Positions 1 through 8,686 of a stretch of DNA of 54,352 bases are shown here, in pieces. The DNA is taken from contig JBBQKG010000022.1 in NCBI GenBank assembly GCA_038326655.1, forward strand, positions 1 through 54,352, given 5' to 3'. The number at the start of each line of letters is the position of its first letter. Positions within the stretch are counted from its first letter, which is position 1. This DNA is from JBBQKG01 sp038326655. GTDB taxonomy: Bacteria > Actinomycetota > Thermoleophilia > Solirubrobacterales > JBBDJG01. The translations under genes and the position numbers were made by a program. The notes under the pieces are model-generated. The model was not told the DNA's origin, did not search any database, and was given only the letters and a program-made list of their open reading frames with translations.

Positions 1-395
1 CGCAGGAAGCAGAGCCGGTAGATGTCCTCGTACTGCGCGATCTCGCCGACGAGTTCGGCACCGTGGCTGCGCAGGCGGGCAACGACGTCGTCGATGTCGT
101 CGACAGCGAACATGATGCGGCGTATGCCCAGCGTGTTCGCCGGCGCGCATTCCGGCTCGGCTCTGACCGCCGGCGGCGTGTGGAACTTCGTCAGCTCAAC
201 CCGGCTGTGGCCGTCCGGGGTCCGCATCATGGCGATGTCGGCACGGACGTCGTTGAGCCCGACGACGCGGTCCACCCAACGCCCCTCGACTGTCGTCTCG
301 CCTTCCAGCTCCATACCGAGTTCGGCGAAGAACGCTTTGGCGGCCTCGAGGTCGTCGACAACGATGAGAACGTTGTCCATCCGCTGAATCGTCAT
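1..395 (-). CDS. VOC (glyoxalase/bleomycin-resistance) family protein, 3' end cut by window edge
   Basis: Reading leftward from an ATG at 395, the frame is open to the window edge (about 131 residues), so the C-terminus is missing. The product begins MTIQRMDNVLIVVDDLEAA, the usual first strand of a vicinal-oxygen-chelate domain, followed by FFAELGMELEG, a central RTPDGHSRVELTKF strand and a second half starting GIRRIMFAVDDIDDVV. The paired beta-alpha-beta-beta-beta modules with a terminal Glu/His metal-ligand pattern are typical of dioxygenase/glyoxalase-like proteins of about 140-150 residues. Substrate cannot be read from the sequence. The start lacks a strong ribosome-binding site. It is transcribed away from the FMN-reductase remnant to its right. 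Confidence 0.85.
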   Translation of the reverse strand, partial: MTIQRMDNVLIVVDDLEAAKAFFAELGMELEGETTVEGRWVDRVVGLNDVRADIAMMRTPDGHSRVELTKFHTPPAVRAEPECAPANTLGIRRIMFAVDDIDDVVARLRSHGAELVGEIAQYEDIYRLCFL

Positions 396-434
396 ATCCC
401 GGAGCATAAAGTCGCATGTTCGCTGTGCCAATGA

Positions 435-655
435 CGGGTCGGAGCCTTCGGCGCAGTCTGGTCACAGGCCGAGCTGCGCAAGGTGCTGGCCGCAACCGGT
501 GCTCGCGTGGCAGACGTCGAGGTCGCGGTGGGGCACGCGCATGAGCGCTTCGACGCGAGGGCCGTCTCACCGATGACGAGCTGCATGGTCAGCTCCGCGA
601 AGTCGTCGAGCAGCTCCTGGCGGACGCACGGCCGCGCATTTCTGCCGCCGCCTGA
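435..655 (+). pseudogene. remnant of NADPH-dependent FMN reductase (C-terminal third, frameshifted)
   Basis: Two frames together encode the C-terminal part of a flavodoxin-like NAD(P)H-dependent FMN reductase. From 447 one frame reads FGAVWSQAELRKVLAATGAR and continues to GHAHERFDA. Around 560-565 the homology moves one frame over, to GRLTDDELHGQLREVVEQLL, and stops at TGA 653-655. In this family the segment follows the G-(A/S)-GGAFGAVW loop near residue 110, so roughly the first 110 residues are absent; a TGA at 432-434 closes the frame upstream. No start or ribosome-binding site is present. It looks like a truncated, decayed gene end. A single-base sequencing error could explain the frameshift but not the missing N-terminus. 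Confidence 0.7.
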
Positions 656-695
656 CCCCTCCGCTCAGCCGCGCACGTGATGTGCGCGTGAGGCT

Positions 696-1199
696 TCAGG
701 CAGCCTTGTCGTCCGCTTCGGCTGGGACCTGGGACCAAGCCTCGTAGCCACCGCTTCGCTCCCAGATCGAGGTCAGCAGGCCCTCCAGCCGCTCGCGCTC
801 GGTGGGCTCGAGGCCGTCGAGCAGGTCATCCTCGACCCCGTCCATCACCTCGGAGACCTTCTCGATCACCGCGATCCCCTGCTTCGAGACCTCGACGAGG
901 TGTCGGCGGCGATCCTCGGGATCGCGGCGCCGCGTCGCGTAGCCCCTCTGCTCGAGCTCGTTGAGGATCGCGACGAGATTGGTGGGATCGAGATGCAACT
1001 GCCCGCACAGCGACTGCTGCGTGAGCTCCCCGCGGTCGCGAAGCTCGATCAGTGCCGCCATGTGGCGCGGCCGGATTCCGAACGGCTCCAGCGCCTCGGT
1101 GAAGCGGTGCGCCGTGATCCGGCCCAGCTTGATCATCAGTAGCGTCGGCCATCGCTTGGCGATGCCCGGCGGCGTGCTCTGTCTCGTGTCCTTTGACAC
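696..1199 (-). CDS. MarR family transcriptional regulator
   Basis: A 167-residue winged-helix protein. The DNA-binding core reads LTQQSLCGQLHLDPTNLVAI (recognition helix), followed by the wing ATRRRDPEDRRRHLVEVSKQG with the DxR signature of MarR proteins; helices on both sides form the dimerisation domain. I place the start at GTG 1199. A longer frame to an ATG at 1244 would run over the palindrome at 1206-1229 that probably serves as its operator. It is divergent from the MFS exporter with a 64-bp gap, the classic layout of a repressor controlling its efflux pump and itself. The ligand is unknown. Confidence 0.9.
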   Translation of the reverse strand: MSKDTRQSTPPGIAKRWPTLLMIKLGRITAHRFTEALEPFGIRPRHMAALIELRDRGELTQQSLCGQLHLDPTNLVAILNELEQRGYATRRRDPEDRRRHLVEVSKQGIAVIEKVSEVMDGVEDDLLDGLEPTERERLEGLLTSIWERSGGYEAWSQVPAEADDKAA

Positions 1200-1205
1200 A
1201 GACCG

Positions 1206-1229
1206 AAGGTTAGCACGGGCTAATCCTTC
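1206..1229. promoter_or_regulatory. inverted repeat, likely MarR operator
   Basis: The core TTAGC-ACGG-GCTAA (1210-1223) is a perfect 5-bp inverted repeat. It extends outward with one mismatch/gap as AAGG...CCTT. It lies in the 64 bp between the MarR and MFS starts, and a TTGACA hexamer at 1193-1198 sits just to its left, in position to be a -35 element for the exporter. Binding there would cover the exporter promoter. Palindrome and hexamer are seen; operator function is inferred. Confidence 0.55.
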
Positions 1230-1263
1230 GTATGCGCCAAGCATCTGCTACCGTCATGCGATC

Positions 1264-2712
1264 GTGCAGCGCGCCGCCAGCCCAAGCCCACGGGTCATCC
1301 TCGCCGTGCTCTCCCTTGGCGGGATCTCCTATGCGCTCCTGCAGTCGTTGGTGATCCCGGCCCTGCCACAGATCCAGAGCTCCCTCCACACGTCCGAGAG
1401 CGCCGTCGGCTGGGTGCTGACCGCATATCTGCTGAGCGCCTCGGTGGCGACTCCGATCATCGGGCGGCTCGGTGACGTATACGGGAAGGAGCGCCTCCTG
1501 ATGATCGTGCTGCTGATGCTCGCGACCGGCACGCTGATCTCGGCGATCGCCTCCTCCCTCTGGCTGATGATCCTCGGTCGCGTCATCCAGGGGGCCGGCG
1601 GCGGCATCTTCCCGCTCGCCTTCTCGATCATCCGGGACGAGTTCCCCAACGAACGAGTCCCGGGTGCGATTGGCCTGGTCTCCTCCCTGCTCGGGATCGG
1701 GGGTGGCGCGGGCGTCGTCTTTGCGGGCGTCGTCACCGGGAACCTCTCCTACCACTGGCTGTTCTGGTTCCCGCTGGCGATCATCCTCTTCACCGCATAT
1801 CTGACCAGGCGCTACATCCCGGAATCTCCGGTCAAGACGCCGGCTGAGATCAATTACCGCGCCGCGGCCCTGATGACGCTCGGCATCTCGGGGGTGCTGC
1901 TGGCGATCACCGAAACCAGCACGTGGGGCTGGGGCTCGCCGAAGACGCTCGGCCTGCTCGCCGCCGGCATCTTGCTGAGTGCCGCCTGGGTGCGTGAGGA
2001 GCTGCGCTCGCGTGAGCCGCTGGTCGACATGAGGATGATGGCGATCCGCGGCGTGTGGACCACCAATACCGTCGCCTTCCTCATCGGTGTGGGGATGTAC
2101 TCGTCCTTCGTGCTCCTGCCCGAACTGGTCCAGGAGCCGACGAGCACCGGCTACGGCTTCGGCTCCTCGGTGACGGCCGCCGGACTCTTCCTGTTGCCCT
2201 CGACGATCGCGATCGTGGTCGTCGGCCAGATGGCAGGGCTCCTCGAGCGGCGCATCGGCTCGCGCGTGTCGCTGATCGGCGGCGCCCTGTTCGCGCTTGC
2301 CTCTTACGCCCTGCTCGTCGCCGACCGCAGCCAGCAGTGGGAGATCTACGTCGTCGCAGGCTTGCTCGGGATCGGCATCGGCCTCTCCTTCTCGGCGATG
2401 GCAAATCTGATCGTCCAGAACGTGCGCCAGGAGCAGACCGGCGTGGCCACCGGAATGAACGCGGTAACGAGGACGCTGGGCGGCGCCTTCGGCGGACAGC
2501 TTGCTGCGACGCTGCTGGCGAGCAACCTTGGTGGCGCCGGCATCCCCACCTCCTCCGGCTTCACGCTGGCGTTCCTGATGTGCCTGGTCGCCCTGGCAGG
2601 GGCGCTCGGCTTCGCCTTGGCGGTGCCGAGACGAAGCGCCAACGACCTGGCCTCAGAGGTCGCATTGCTGCCGCATGCGCCGCGGGGCGAGCCCGAGCGC
2701 GCCGCCGCCTGA
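1264..2712 (+). CDS. MFS drug efflux transporter, DHA2 (EmrB/QacA) type
   Basis: A 482-residue membrane protein with about 14 hydrophobic segments, the size and topology of DHA2 proton-coupled multidrug exporters. Motif A is visible after the second segment as GRLGDVYGKERLL, and the motif-C-like region of segment 5 as GLVSSLLGIGGGAG. The second half repeats the fold, with FSAMANLIVQNVRQEQTGVATGMN in the cytoplasmic loop before the last segments. The start chosen is GTG 1264, immediately before the first hydrophobic helix; an upstream extension of the frame overlaps the MarR gene and has no homology. It likely exports a toxic compound sensed by the MarR protein; substrate unknown. Confidence 0.9.
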   Translation: MQRAASPSPRVILAVLSLGGISYALLQSLVIPALPQIQSSLHTSESAVGWVLTAYLLSASVATPIIGRLGDVYGKERLLMIVLLMLATGTLISAIASSLWLMILGRVIQGAGGGIFPLAFSIIRDEFPNERVPGAIGLVSSLLGIGGGAGVVFAGVVTGNLSYHWLFWFPLAIILFTAYLTRRYIPESPVKTPAEINYRAAALMTLGISGVLLAITETSTWGWGSPKTLGLLAAGILLSAAWVREELRSREPLVDMRMMAIRGVWTTNTVAFLIGVGMYSSFVLLPELVQEPTSTGYGFGSSVTAAGLFLLPSTIAIVVVGQMAGLLERRIGSRVSLIGGALFALASYALLVADRSQQWEIYVVAGLLGIGIGLSFSAMANLIVQNVRQEQTGVATGMNAVTRTLGGAFGGQLAATLLASNLGGAGIPTSSGFTLAFLMCLVALAGALGFALAVPRRSANDLASEVALLPHAPRGEPERAAA

Positions 2713-2897
2713 GTCCACCGCTTGCCCGTCGCCCGTCCGTGCTCCATGTCGGCACGCGCTTGGGCGATCTCGTCCAGGGTGTTCCGGATTTTGTGTTGCC
2801 CACCCGCTGCCCAGAAGCGTTTCAAAACTCCTATGCGTGTGCAGCCAACCGGCTGGCCACACTACCCAGTGCGCCTTCGTGCGAAGCACCGCGATCC

Positions 2898-4249
2898 TCA
2901 GCAACCGGAGTCGACTGCGCCGGCGGGAGGCGTCGAGGTGCATTCCACCCACCTCGACGATGACCGGTAGACCGGAATCCCGCCGCCCTTGATGTTGCTG
3001 ACGCGCTGGTCGTAGTTGATGGTCGCGCCGTTCTGCATCGGCACCGACGACGCCGCGACCGCTCCGGTGATGGTGATGCTGTTGTGCAGGAACACGGTCG
3101 AGTACGGCGCGTAGATCGACATCAGCATCGTGCTCTCGAACGAGTTCGCGAAATCGAGCGTGGTGGGAAAGGACGGGCTGCCGACGAGGTAGATCTGCAG
3201 CGTCGTGGGGTCAGCATTGAGGTTGAGGATGCCGCTCTGGTTGGCGAGGGTCACCGAGCCCATGCCGCTCGTCCCCCCACAGTGCTCGGGCGAGTCGATG
3301 TAGATCCGGACCGTGGCATTCACGGCGACCTTGAGCTGCGCGGAGTTCTGGAGGGCCACGCGGCAGAAGCTGTAGACGTTGCCTCCGAGCGTGAGCGTGG
3401 CGTTGTTGCTGAGCGACAGCACGCGGGTGTCCGGGTCCCAGCCGACCTTGCCGCACGTGGTGCAGGAGTCGCCGCCCGCCAAGCCTGGATCGCTTGGTCG
3501 ATGCGGCCGTTGCTGTTCTGCGTCGGAGCCAAACCCTGGTCGACCGGGTCGAGCGTGAACGGCTGCGTGGCGGGCTGTGTCGAGTAGCCGTTGCAGACGT
3601 GGGCCTGGTTCGCGGTCGTGACCTGGTCACCGGGGCCCGGCGTGGCGTTTCCGCAGACCGTCGCCTGGTTGCTGAGGGCGATGTCGCCGTTCGAGCCGAC
3701 GTCGCCGTTGATCGTCACCGTGTTCCCGTAGCTCACCGGAGCGAGGCTGACCGCCGCGTAGCCGAGCGGGAAGAGCGGCGCGGTGGTGGCGGCGCTGGTC
3801 CTCGCGTCGACTCGCCGGGCGACGCCGTTGATGACCCCCTTCGACACGATCTGGCGCTGCACGAGCTGCTGGCCGTTCGCCACCACCAGCGTGCCGGCGG
3901 AGACCTGCTGGGTATAGGTGGCCCCGTCGTCGAGGCTTTCGGCCTGGGGCGCGCACCAGCCGTCCGCCTGGACAGGGCCGACGCTGAGGTTCCCCGTCGA
4001 CGAATCCTTGACGACGCACTGCTGCAGGCCTGGCTGCAAGAGCGTGGTCCGGTAGGTCGCGGTCTGCACCCCCGCTGCGGCCGCCTGGAAGGCACGCTTC
4101 GCATTGCCGTCGCGGAACGACTGATGGCTCGCCGTCACGGCAGCCGCAGCGGCCGCCAAGGCCAGGATCATGACGACGGCGAGTACGGCCAGCGCGAGCG
4201 GGAGTGCGATGCCGCGCTCGTCCTTCAAGTGAATGCCTCGGAAGCCCAT
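2898..4249 (-). CDS. PilX-like type IV pilus-associated protein, frameshifted
   Basis: The N-terminus, DERGIALPLALAVLAVVMIL, is a class III signal-like segment as in PilX_N proteins: short basic leader, Gly, then a hydrophobic helix without the usual Glu5. Next come TASHQSFRDGNAKRAFQAAAAG and a long beta-rich region ending in Gly-rich repeats (NATLTLGGNVYSF, GSVTLANQSGILNL). The first frame covers 4249 to about 3485. The second (about 3482-2898) continues the same protein, so the gene is split by one shift near 3475-3490 beside a GGCGGGCGGCG run. It may be a sequencing indel. It lies 11 bp downstream of the pilin gene, probably in one operon. The C-terminal half carries several Cys residues (CTTC, C near the end). 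Confidence 0.7.
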
Positions 4250-4260
4250 GGTGCGTTCTC

Positions 4261-5607
4261 CTATTGCGGCGCCAGCGGCGTCGTGGTCGCAACCTCGACC
4301 AGCGATGGATAGAGCGGATGGTCATAGAGAAGGACGAGGTCGTTGCCCGACTCGCCCCTTGCCTGCAGGACGAGTACGAGCCTGTGGCCGGCGGCGACGT
4401 CCTGCGCCTGCGACAGGTCGAAGGTGAAGGTCAGGCGACGCGGGCTGGTCGGCCAACTGGGAGTGTCATAGACGAAAGAGCCGAGCACGCGGTCCTGCCG
4501 GGCGCCGTTTACCGACTGGCGGTCGACCAGCGTGGCGCAGACCATGCCCCGTCCCGCAGCGCCACCGATCGTGGTCGTGAACAGGGACATCGTGACCTGT
4601 CCGCTCAGGTGAAAGGTGCTTGCGAAGGGACTGGTGCTCCAGGCGTGGATGGACCACTTGCCCGGGACAGTGGCGCTGGTGGCGGCCGACGCCGCGTAGG
4701 ACGTGTCGCAGGTCGTGCCCCGATGGATCACTGCGAGCCCACCCGGGCGGGCCCCAGAGAGGTCGGACGAGTAGTCGTAGAGCGGGGTGTCACTCGGGCC
4801 ATCCGGGAGGTTCGGTCCCATCAGGTCCGGTCGGCTCGACGCGTCAGGGTTCTCGCAGGTCGAGTCGGAGGCCGCCGTGGTCCCGGACAAGGCGGTGTCG
4901 CGGGTGGCGTGGCTACCGGTCTGGGGCTGCGGCTCGGCCTGGCCACAGTTGGCGTCGTACAGATAGAAGGACTGAGCCGTGACGGTCGGGTGGGTGGGCG
5001 GCGCCGCCGAGGTCCCCGGCGGGGTCGTGTTCTTGTCCGCGATCAATGAAGAGATCCAGAGTGGGGCCCGGGCCGTCTGGACGGGACCCGGGTCGAGCGT
5101 GACGGCGACGGTCACGCGCTTGGTGTTCTGCGTTCCGTCGCAGAGCGAGCTGGGGCACTTCTCGTCGTGCCAGGTGACGAATCGGTAGATCTTGCCGGTG
5201 ATCACCGCTCCACCCGCGCCGACGGAGAAGCTCTGTGGTCCCGGAACGACCATCGCGGTCTGGCCGGGGCCGGCTGCGAGGACCAGCTGCTCGCTGAGGC
5301 CCGATCCGACCGCGAAGCTGGAGCCGGTTACGCGGAAGTCCGGATTGCTCGGGTCGGTGGACCCGGGCGGCCCGGACGCGAGCGCGAGCTGTCCATAGCT
5401 CAGCGTGCTGAGCTTCTCGATCTCGGCCTGCGCCTGCTGGGTGGCGACGTCGCTGCGCTGGGCGCCCTGGGTGGTGTGACCCGAGGCGACCAGCACGCCG
5501 ATCGTTGCCGCGATCCCAACCGTGGCGAGGAAAACGGCGATCAGGACCTCGATGAGGGTGAAGCCGCGCTCGGCGCGATCCTTGCAGGTGTTCGAACATC
5601 TGTCCAC
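4261..5607 (-). CDS. type IV prepilin-like protein (PilV/minor pilin type)
   Basis: A 448-residue protein with a textbook prepilin N-terminus: a 14-residue basic leader, then G-FTLIEVLIAVFLATVGIAA, giving Gly-1, Phe+1 and Glu+5 for cleavage and methylation by a prepilin peptidase. The heptad-rich segment QRSDVATQQAQAEIEKLSTL extends the pilin helix. The remaining ~390 residues are a large Ser/Thr/Pro-rich extracellular beta domain, much longer than a major pilin, so this is more likely a minor or tip pilin. The start is GTG 5607. No PilB/PilC/PilD genes lie in the window. The PilX-like gene follows 11 bp downstream. Confidence 0.85.
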   Translation of the reverse strand: MDRCSNTCKDRAERGFTLIEVLIAVFLATVGIAATIGVLVASGHTTQGAQRSDVATQQAQAEIEKLSTLSYGQLALASGPPGSTDPSNPDFRVTGSSFAVGSGLSEQLVLAAGPGQTAMVVPGPQSFSVGAGGAVITGKIYRFVTWHDEKCPSSLCDGTQNTKRVTVAVTLDPGPVQTARAPLWISSLIADKNTTPPGTSAAPPTHPTVTAQSFYLYDANCGQAEPQPQTGSHATRDTALSGTTAASDSTCENPDASSRPDLMGPNLPDGPSDTPLYDYSSDLSGARPGGLAVIHRGTTCDTSYAASAATSATVPGKWSIHAWSTSPFASTFHLSGQVTMSLFTTTIGGAAGRGMVCATLVDRQSVNGARQDRVLGSFVYDTPSWPTSPRRLTFTFDLSQAQDVAAGHRLVLVLQARGESGNDLVLLYDHPLYPSLVEVATTTPLAPQ

Positions 5608-5700
5608 GGGGCTTCACCTAGAGTCCCTCGTAGAGCCGAATCCGCGCAATCGCAATCACGCCGAATGGACAGATGTTCTATGGACGGCGTCGAACATTTG
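5594..5700. repeat. three GAACAT(C/T)TG motifs, two forming a 13-bp inverted repeat
   Basis: GAACATCTGTCCA (5594-5606) and its exact reverse complement TGGACAGATGTTC (5666-5678) form a 13-bp inverted repeat separated by 59 bp. A third related copy, CGAACATTTG, lies at 5691-5700. The first copy overlaps the GTG start of the prepilin gene. The rest of the 352-bp intergenic stretch 5608-5959 holds only the promoter at 5898-5921; I see no gene there. The spacing does not fit a LexA box (GAAC-N4-GTTC). A regulator site for the pilin operon is possible but only inferred. Confidence 0.5.
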
Positions 5701-5897
5701 CCGAGGCGTCCAGGCCCTTGATGCCGCTACGAGCGCGCCAGACCTGTTCGCCATCCGCCCGCTCGTCGGTGGGTTGGAGCTGGTGACAGTGGCCTGCACC
5801 GTGCCGATCGGCTCTGCGTGTGAGCGGTGCCACTCGTAGCATCGAAGGGTGGCCCCCCGCCGTTGCGCGGCGTCGCGCGATAACACCGCCTACGCTG

Positions 5898-5921
5898 GTT
5901 TCACGCCTGTCTGCAGGGGTA
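5898..5921 (+). promoter_or_regulatory. sigma-B/sigma-F-like promoter for the SRPBCC gene
   Basis: GTTT at 5898-5901 and GGGTA at 5917-5921 are separated by exactly 15 bp. This matches the GTTT-N(14-17)-GGGTA pattern of general-stress sigma factors (sigma-B of Bacillus, sigma-F of Mycobacterium, sigma-B of Streptomyces). Initiation would fall about 30 nt before the ATG at 5960. The sigma-B regulators RsbQ/RsbP are encoded next door, which makes the match more believable. Confidence 0.6.
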
Positions 5922-5959
5922 GAAAGCACGCTCACGCAGTTCATGCCGAGAGGAGTCGC

Positions 5960-6424
5960 ATGTCAACGATCGAGGAATCCATAGAGGTCGAGGTCCCGGT
6001 CAGGACCGCGTACAACCAATGGACTCAGTTCGAGGAGTTCCCGAAGTTCATGGGCGGCGTCGAAGCGGTGCGTCAGCTCGACGACACCCACCTCCACTGG
6101 AAAGCTGAAATTTGGGGAAAGGTGAAGGAGTGGGACGCCGAGGTCACCGAGCAGCGTCCGGACGAACGCGTCGCGTGGACGAATACGGACGGCGCGCGCA
6201 ACGCCGGAGCGGTCACCTTTCACAAGGTCGACGACGGGAAGACCCGCATCATGTTGCAACTCGACGTCGAACCGGAAGGCCCGGCAGAGAAGGTTGGAGA
6301 TGCCCTTGGAGCGGTCAAGCGTCGCGTCAAATCTGATCTCGAGCGATTCAAGGAATTCATCGAGAGCCGAGGGCGGGAGACTGGTGCCTGGCGTGGCGAC
6401 GTGAAGCAGGACCTCACGACATAA
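5960..6424 (+). CDS. SRPBCC family (polyketide cyclase/dehydrase-like) protein
   Basis: A 154-residue protein opening with STIEESIEVEVPVRTAYNQWTQFEEFPKFMGGVEAVRQLDD, the first strand and helices of the START/Bet v1-like fold in the COG5637 group. The middle (HWKAEIWGKVKEWDAEVTEQ, VAWTNTDGARNAGAVTFHKV) matches small stress-linked SRPBCC proteins often found next to general-stress genes. A long C-terminal helix (VKSDLERFKEFIESRG) closes the hydrophobic cavity. The start is fixed by GAGAGGAG 5 bp before the ATG; in-frame sequence upstream is intergenic. Ligand and role are unknown; the sigma-B-like promoter suggests stress induction. Confidence 0.85.
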   Translation: MSTIEESIEVEVPVRTAYNQWTQFEEFPKFMGGVEAVRQLDDTHLHWKAEIWGKVKEWDAEVTEQRPDERVAWTNTDGARNAGAVTFHKVDDGKTRIMLQLDVEPEGPAEKVGDALGAVKRRVKSDLERFKEFIESRGRETGAWRGDVKQDLTT

Positions 6425-8677
6425 GCCCTACGCCTATCGGCTGTCGCAACGAGCGTGGGGGAACACCGGTGGACAAGTCTGCGCTCAGCATCGTGCCGAT
6501 GCTGCGGTGCGGGCACTCCGGGCCTAGGACACCAAAGAGTCGGCTTGAAGGTGGCGGCCGGCGACGCGCTTCCGCCCGGCGCTCGGTAGAAACGAGAGCA
6601 GAGCAGGCAGACGTCGTCGGTGGTCCTGTCGTCCCGCGCCATCGCGTACGCCAGGCCGTCGACGACCGACCAAAGCGGCTGGTCACGCCGAGCGGCGAAT
6701 TCTCCCGCAAGCCGATCGAACCCGCGGTCGAGCGGCTCGCCACGGCGCTCGACAAGCCCGTCGGTATAGAACAGAAGCCGTGATTTCGGAAGCAGCGTTT
6801 CCTCAGCCTCGGGCCGGGGTGGCAATCCCAGCGACGCGCCGAGTGGCGTCGAGCGGCCGCCCCAGAGGAACCGTGGCGACTCGCCGTGCTCGAAAAGCGC
6901 CGGCGGTGGGTGGCCCGCGCACGCGTAGCGCATCCGCCCGCTGGTGAGGTCCACGTCAGCGTAAGCGAGCGTTGCGACTTGTGCCGCGTGGCCGATCTGC
7001 CTGCTGAACGTGTCGAGGTGGTCGAGCAGCTCGCCGGGTCCGCCTGTCGCGATCGCAAGGGCGCGTGTCGCGCTCCGCAACTGCCCCATCGCTGTTGCGG
7101 CCTGGATGCCGCGCCCCACTACGTCGCCGACGACGATCGCGACACGGTCGGGACCGAGAGCGAAGGCGTCGTGCCAGTCGCCGCCAACCTCGAGTGTCTC
7201 GACCGCTGGGCTGTAGCGCGTGGCGACAGCGAAGCGGGGATCGTCCATTGGTTCGCTGGCGAGCATGCTCTGCTGGAGCGTGTGGGCGATGTCCCGCTCC
7301 TGCTCGTAGAGTCTGGCGTTCTCCAGCGCGAGCGCACTGCGGTCGGCGAAATCGGAGAGGAACTGCTGCTCGGCATCGGTGAAAGCACGACGGCCGCCTG
7401 TCCGCATCAGCGTCAACGTGCCCTCCGTGCTGTCCGGCGTCCGCAGCGGGATCGCGAAGTAGTCGGCTGCGGACTCGGAGGGCCAGCTGGGGTTCGCCCG
7501 TCGTGAGCGCACGCCGCGCGATCCCCTCGCCGCCCACCATCGCGCGCTCGTCGCCGGCGGCGACGTCAATCACAACCTTGTCGCCGCTCGCGAGCAACTG
7601 GACCCAAGCCCCGTCGGCGACCTCAGGGATCACCGCGCGCGCCAGCCGCTCGGCGCGTTGGGCCGTGGTCTTCACCTCAATGAGCGCATGCGTGGTCTTG
7701 GCCATGAGCGCGGAGCGCCGCGCTGCCGCGGCCGTCTGGGTGTGGAGGCGCGCGCGCTCGAGCGCCTGCGACGCCTGTGCCGCGCACCCACGAAGGAATT
7801 CCCTGTCGTCCTGCTCGAAGGAACGCTGCTTCGTCCACCCCAACGCGACGATTCCGATCGAGCGATCGGCGACCACGAGTGGCAGCAGAACCGCTGCGCC
7901 GTCCCCATCCGACTCGCGCGGCAGGCCGGGTAGCGTCCCAGCCGCCCACGACTCGAGGAAGGTCGCCTCTCGGGTCTCGAGCGGGCGGGCCGCGGCGGTG
8001 TCGGCGACCGATAGGCATGTGCCGGCGGCATGCGACGCATCGAGGCCGTGCGAGCCGAGCAGCTCCAGCTCGTCCTCACGCTCGCGAAGTAGCGCCACAA
8101 GCGCGAAGTCCGCCTTGGCGCTGGCGACCAGTTCGGCGACAAGCATCGAAGCGATCTCGGTTGGCAGGAGAGCCGCCGACAGGGCGGACGTAAGGCGTTG
8201 CAGGTGCTCCGTCCGCTTGCGCGCCTCGCGCTCCAGCCCGCGCGCGTGCATCAGCTCGCGCTCGTAGGCCTTTCGATCGGTCGCGTCAAAGACGGTCGTG
8301 CGCGTGAGCAGGGGGCCGCCGAATTCGCCGGACTTGACCACCGAGTTGAGCAGCACCGGCAGGTGCCTTCCATCGGCGCACACCACGTCCAAGGCAATTT
8401 CGCGCACTGAGCCCTGCATGCGCAACAGCGGCGCGAGGTGGGTCTCGTGAAAGATCCTGCCGCCCGCGGTCAACAGGTCCTGAAAGCGCTTCCGGCGGAT
8501 CAAGTCATCGCGCCGGTATCCGGTCCACGACAGGAAGGTCTTGTTGACTTTGACGATCAGCCCGCTCGGCAGCGCGGAGAAGTAGCCGCAGGGAGCATTC
8601 TCGTACAGCTCCTCCGGGCTCTCATCCAGGATGCCGGCGTCGCCGGCGCGCTCTGCATTTCTGGCCTCGTGCTCCAA
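6220..8677 (-). CDS. rsbP: RsbP-like PAS-GAF-GAF-PP2C serine phosphatase, frameshifted
   Basis: The first frame (8677 to about 7475) has a PAS domain at about residues 20-140 (YENAPCGYFSALPSGLIVKV), close to the PAS domain of Bacillus RsbP. A short coiled coil and a GAF domain follow, then the start of a second GAF. Near 7474-7482 (GCCCTCCGAG) the homology moves to another frame. That frame finishes the second GAF and encodes a SpoIIE/PP2C domain with GGDWHDAF, VVGDVVGRG, LLFYTDGLVERRG and TTDDVCLL, the metal-binding Asp/Gly motifs. Homology ends near 6590; the frame then runs unmatched to 6220, overlapping the SRPBCC gene, so the true stop is unclear and a second indel is possible. It should dephosphorylate a STAS-type antagonist to release a sigma factor. 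It follows rsbQ by 9 bp. Confidence 0.8.
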
Positions 8678-8686
8678 GTGCCCTAC

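Noticed and set aside
2713..2897. A possible small gene or RNA between the MFS and PilX-like genes
   Set aside because: No start with a ribosome-binding site, no cloverleaf and no strong hairpin; short open frames there overlap both neighbours.
5590..5700. LexA/SOS box at the GAACAT motifs
   Set aside because: The required GAAC-N4-GTTC spacing does not occur; the paired motifs are 59 bp apart.
6220..6590. A genuine C-terminal extension of RsbP overlapping the SRPBCC gene
   Set aside because: After the PP2C end the translation is Arg/Pro-rich without family similarity and is antisense to a conserved gene. A lost stop from another indel is more likely, so only the coordinates of the open frame are reported.
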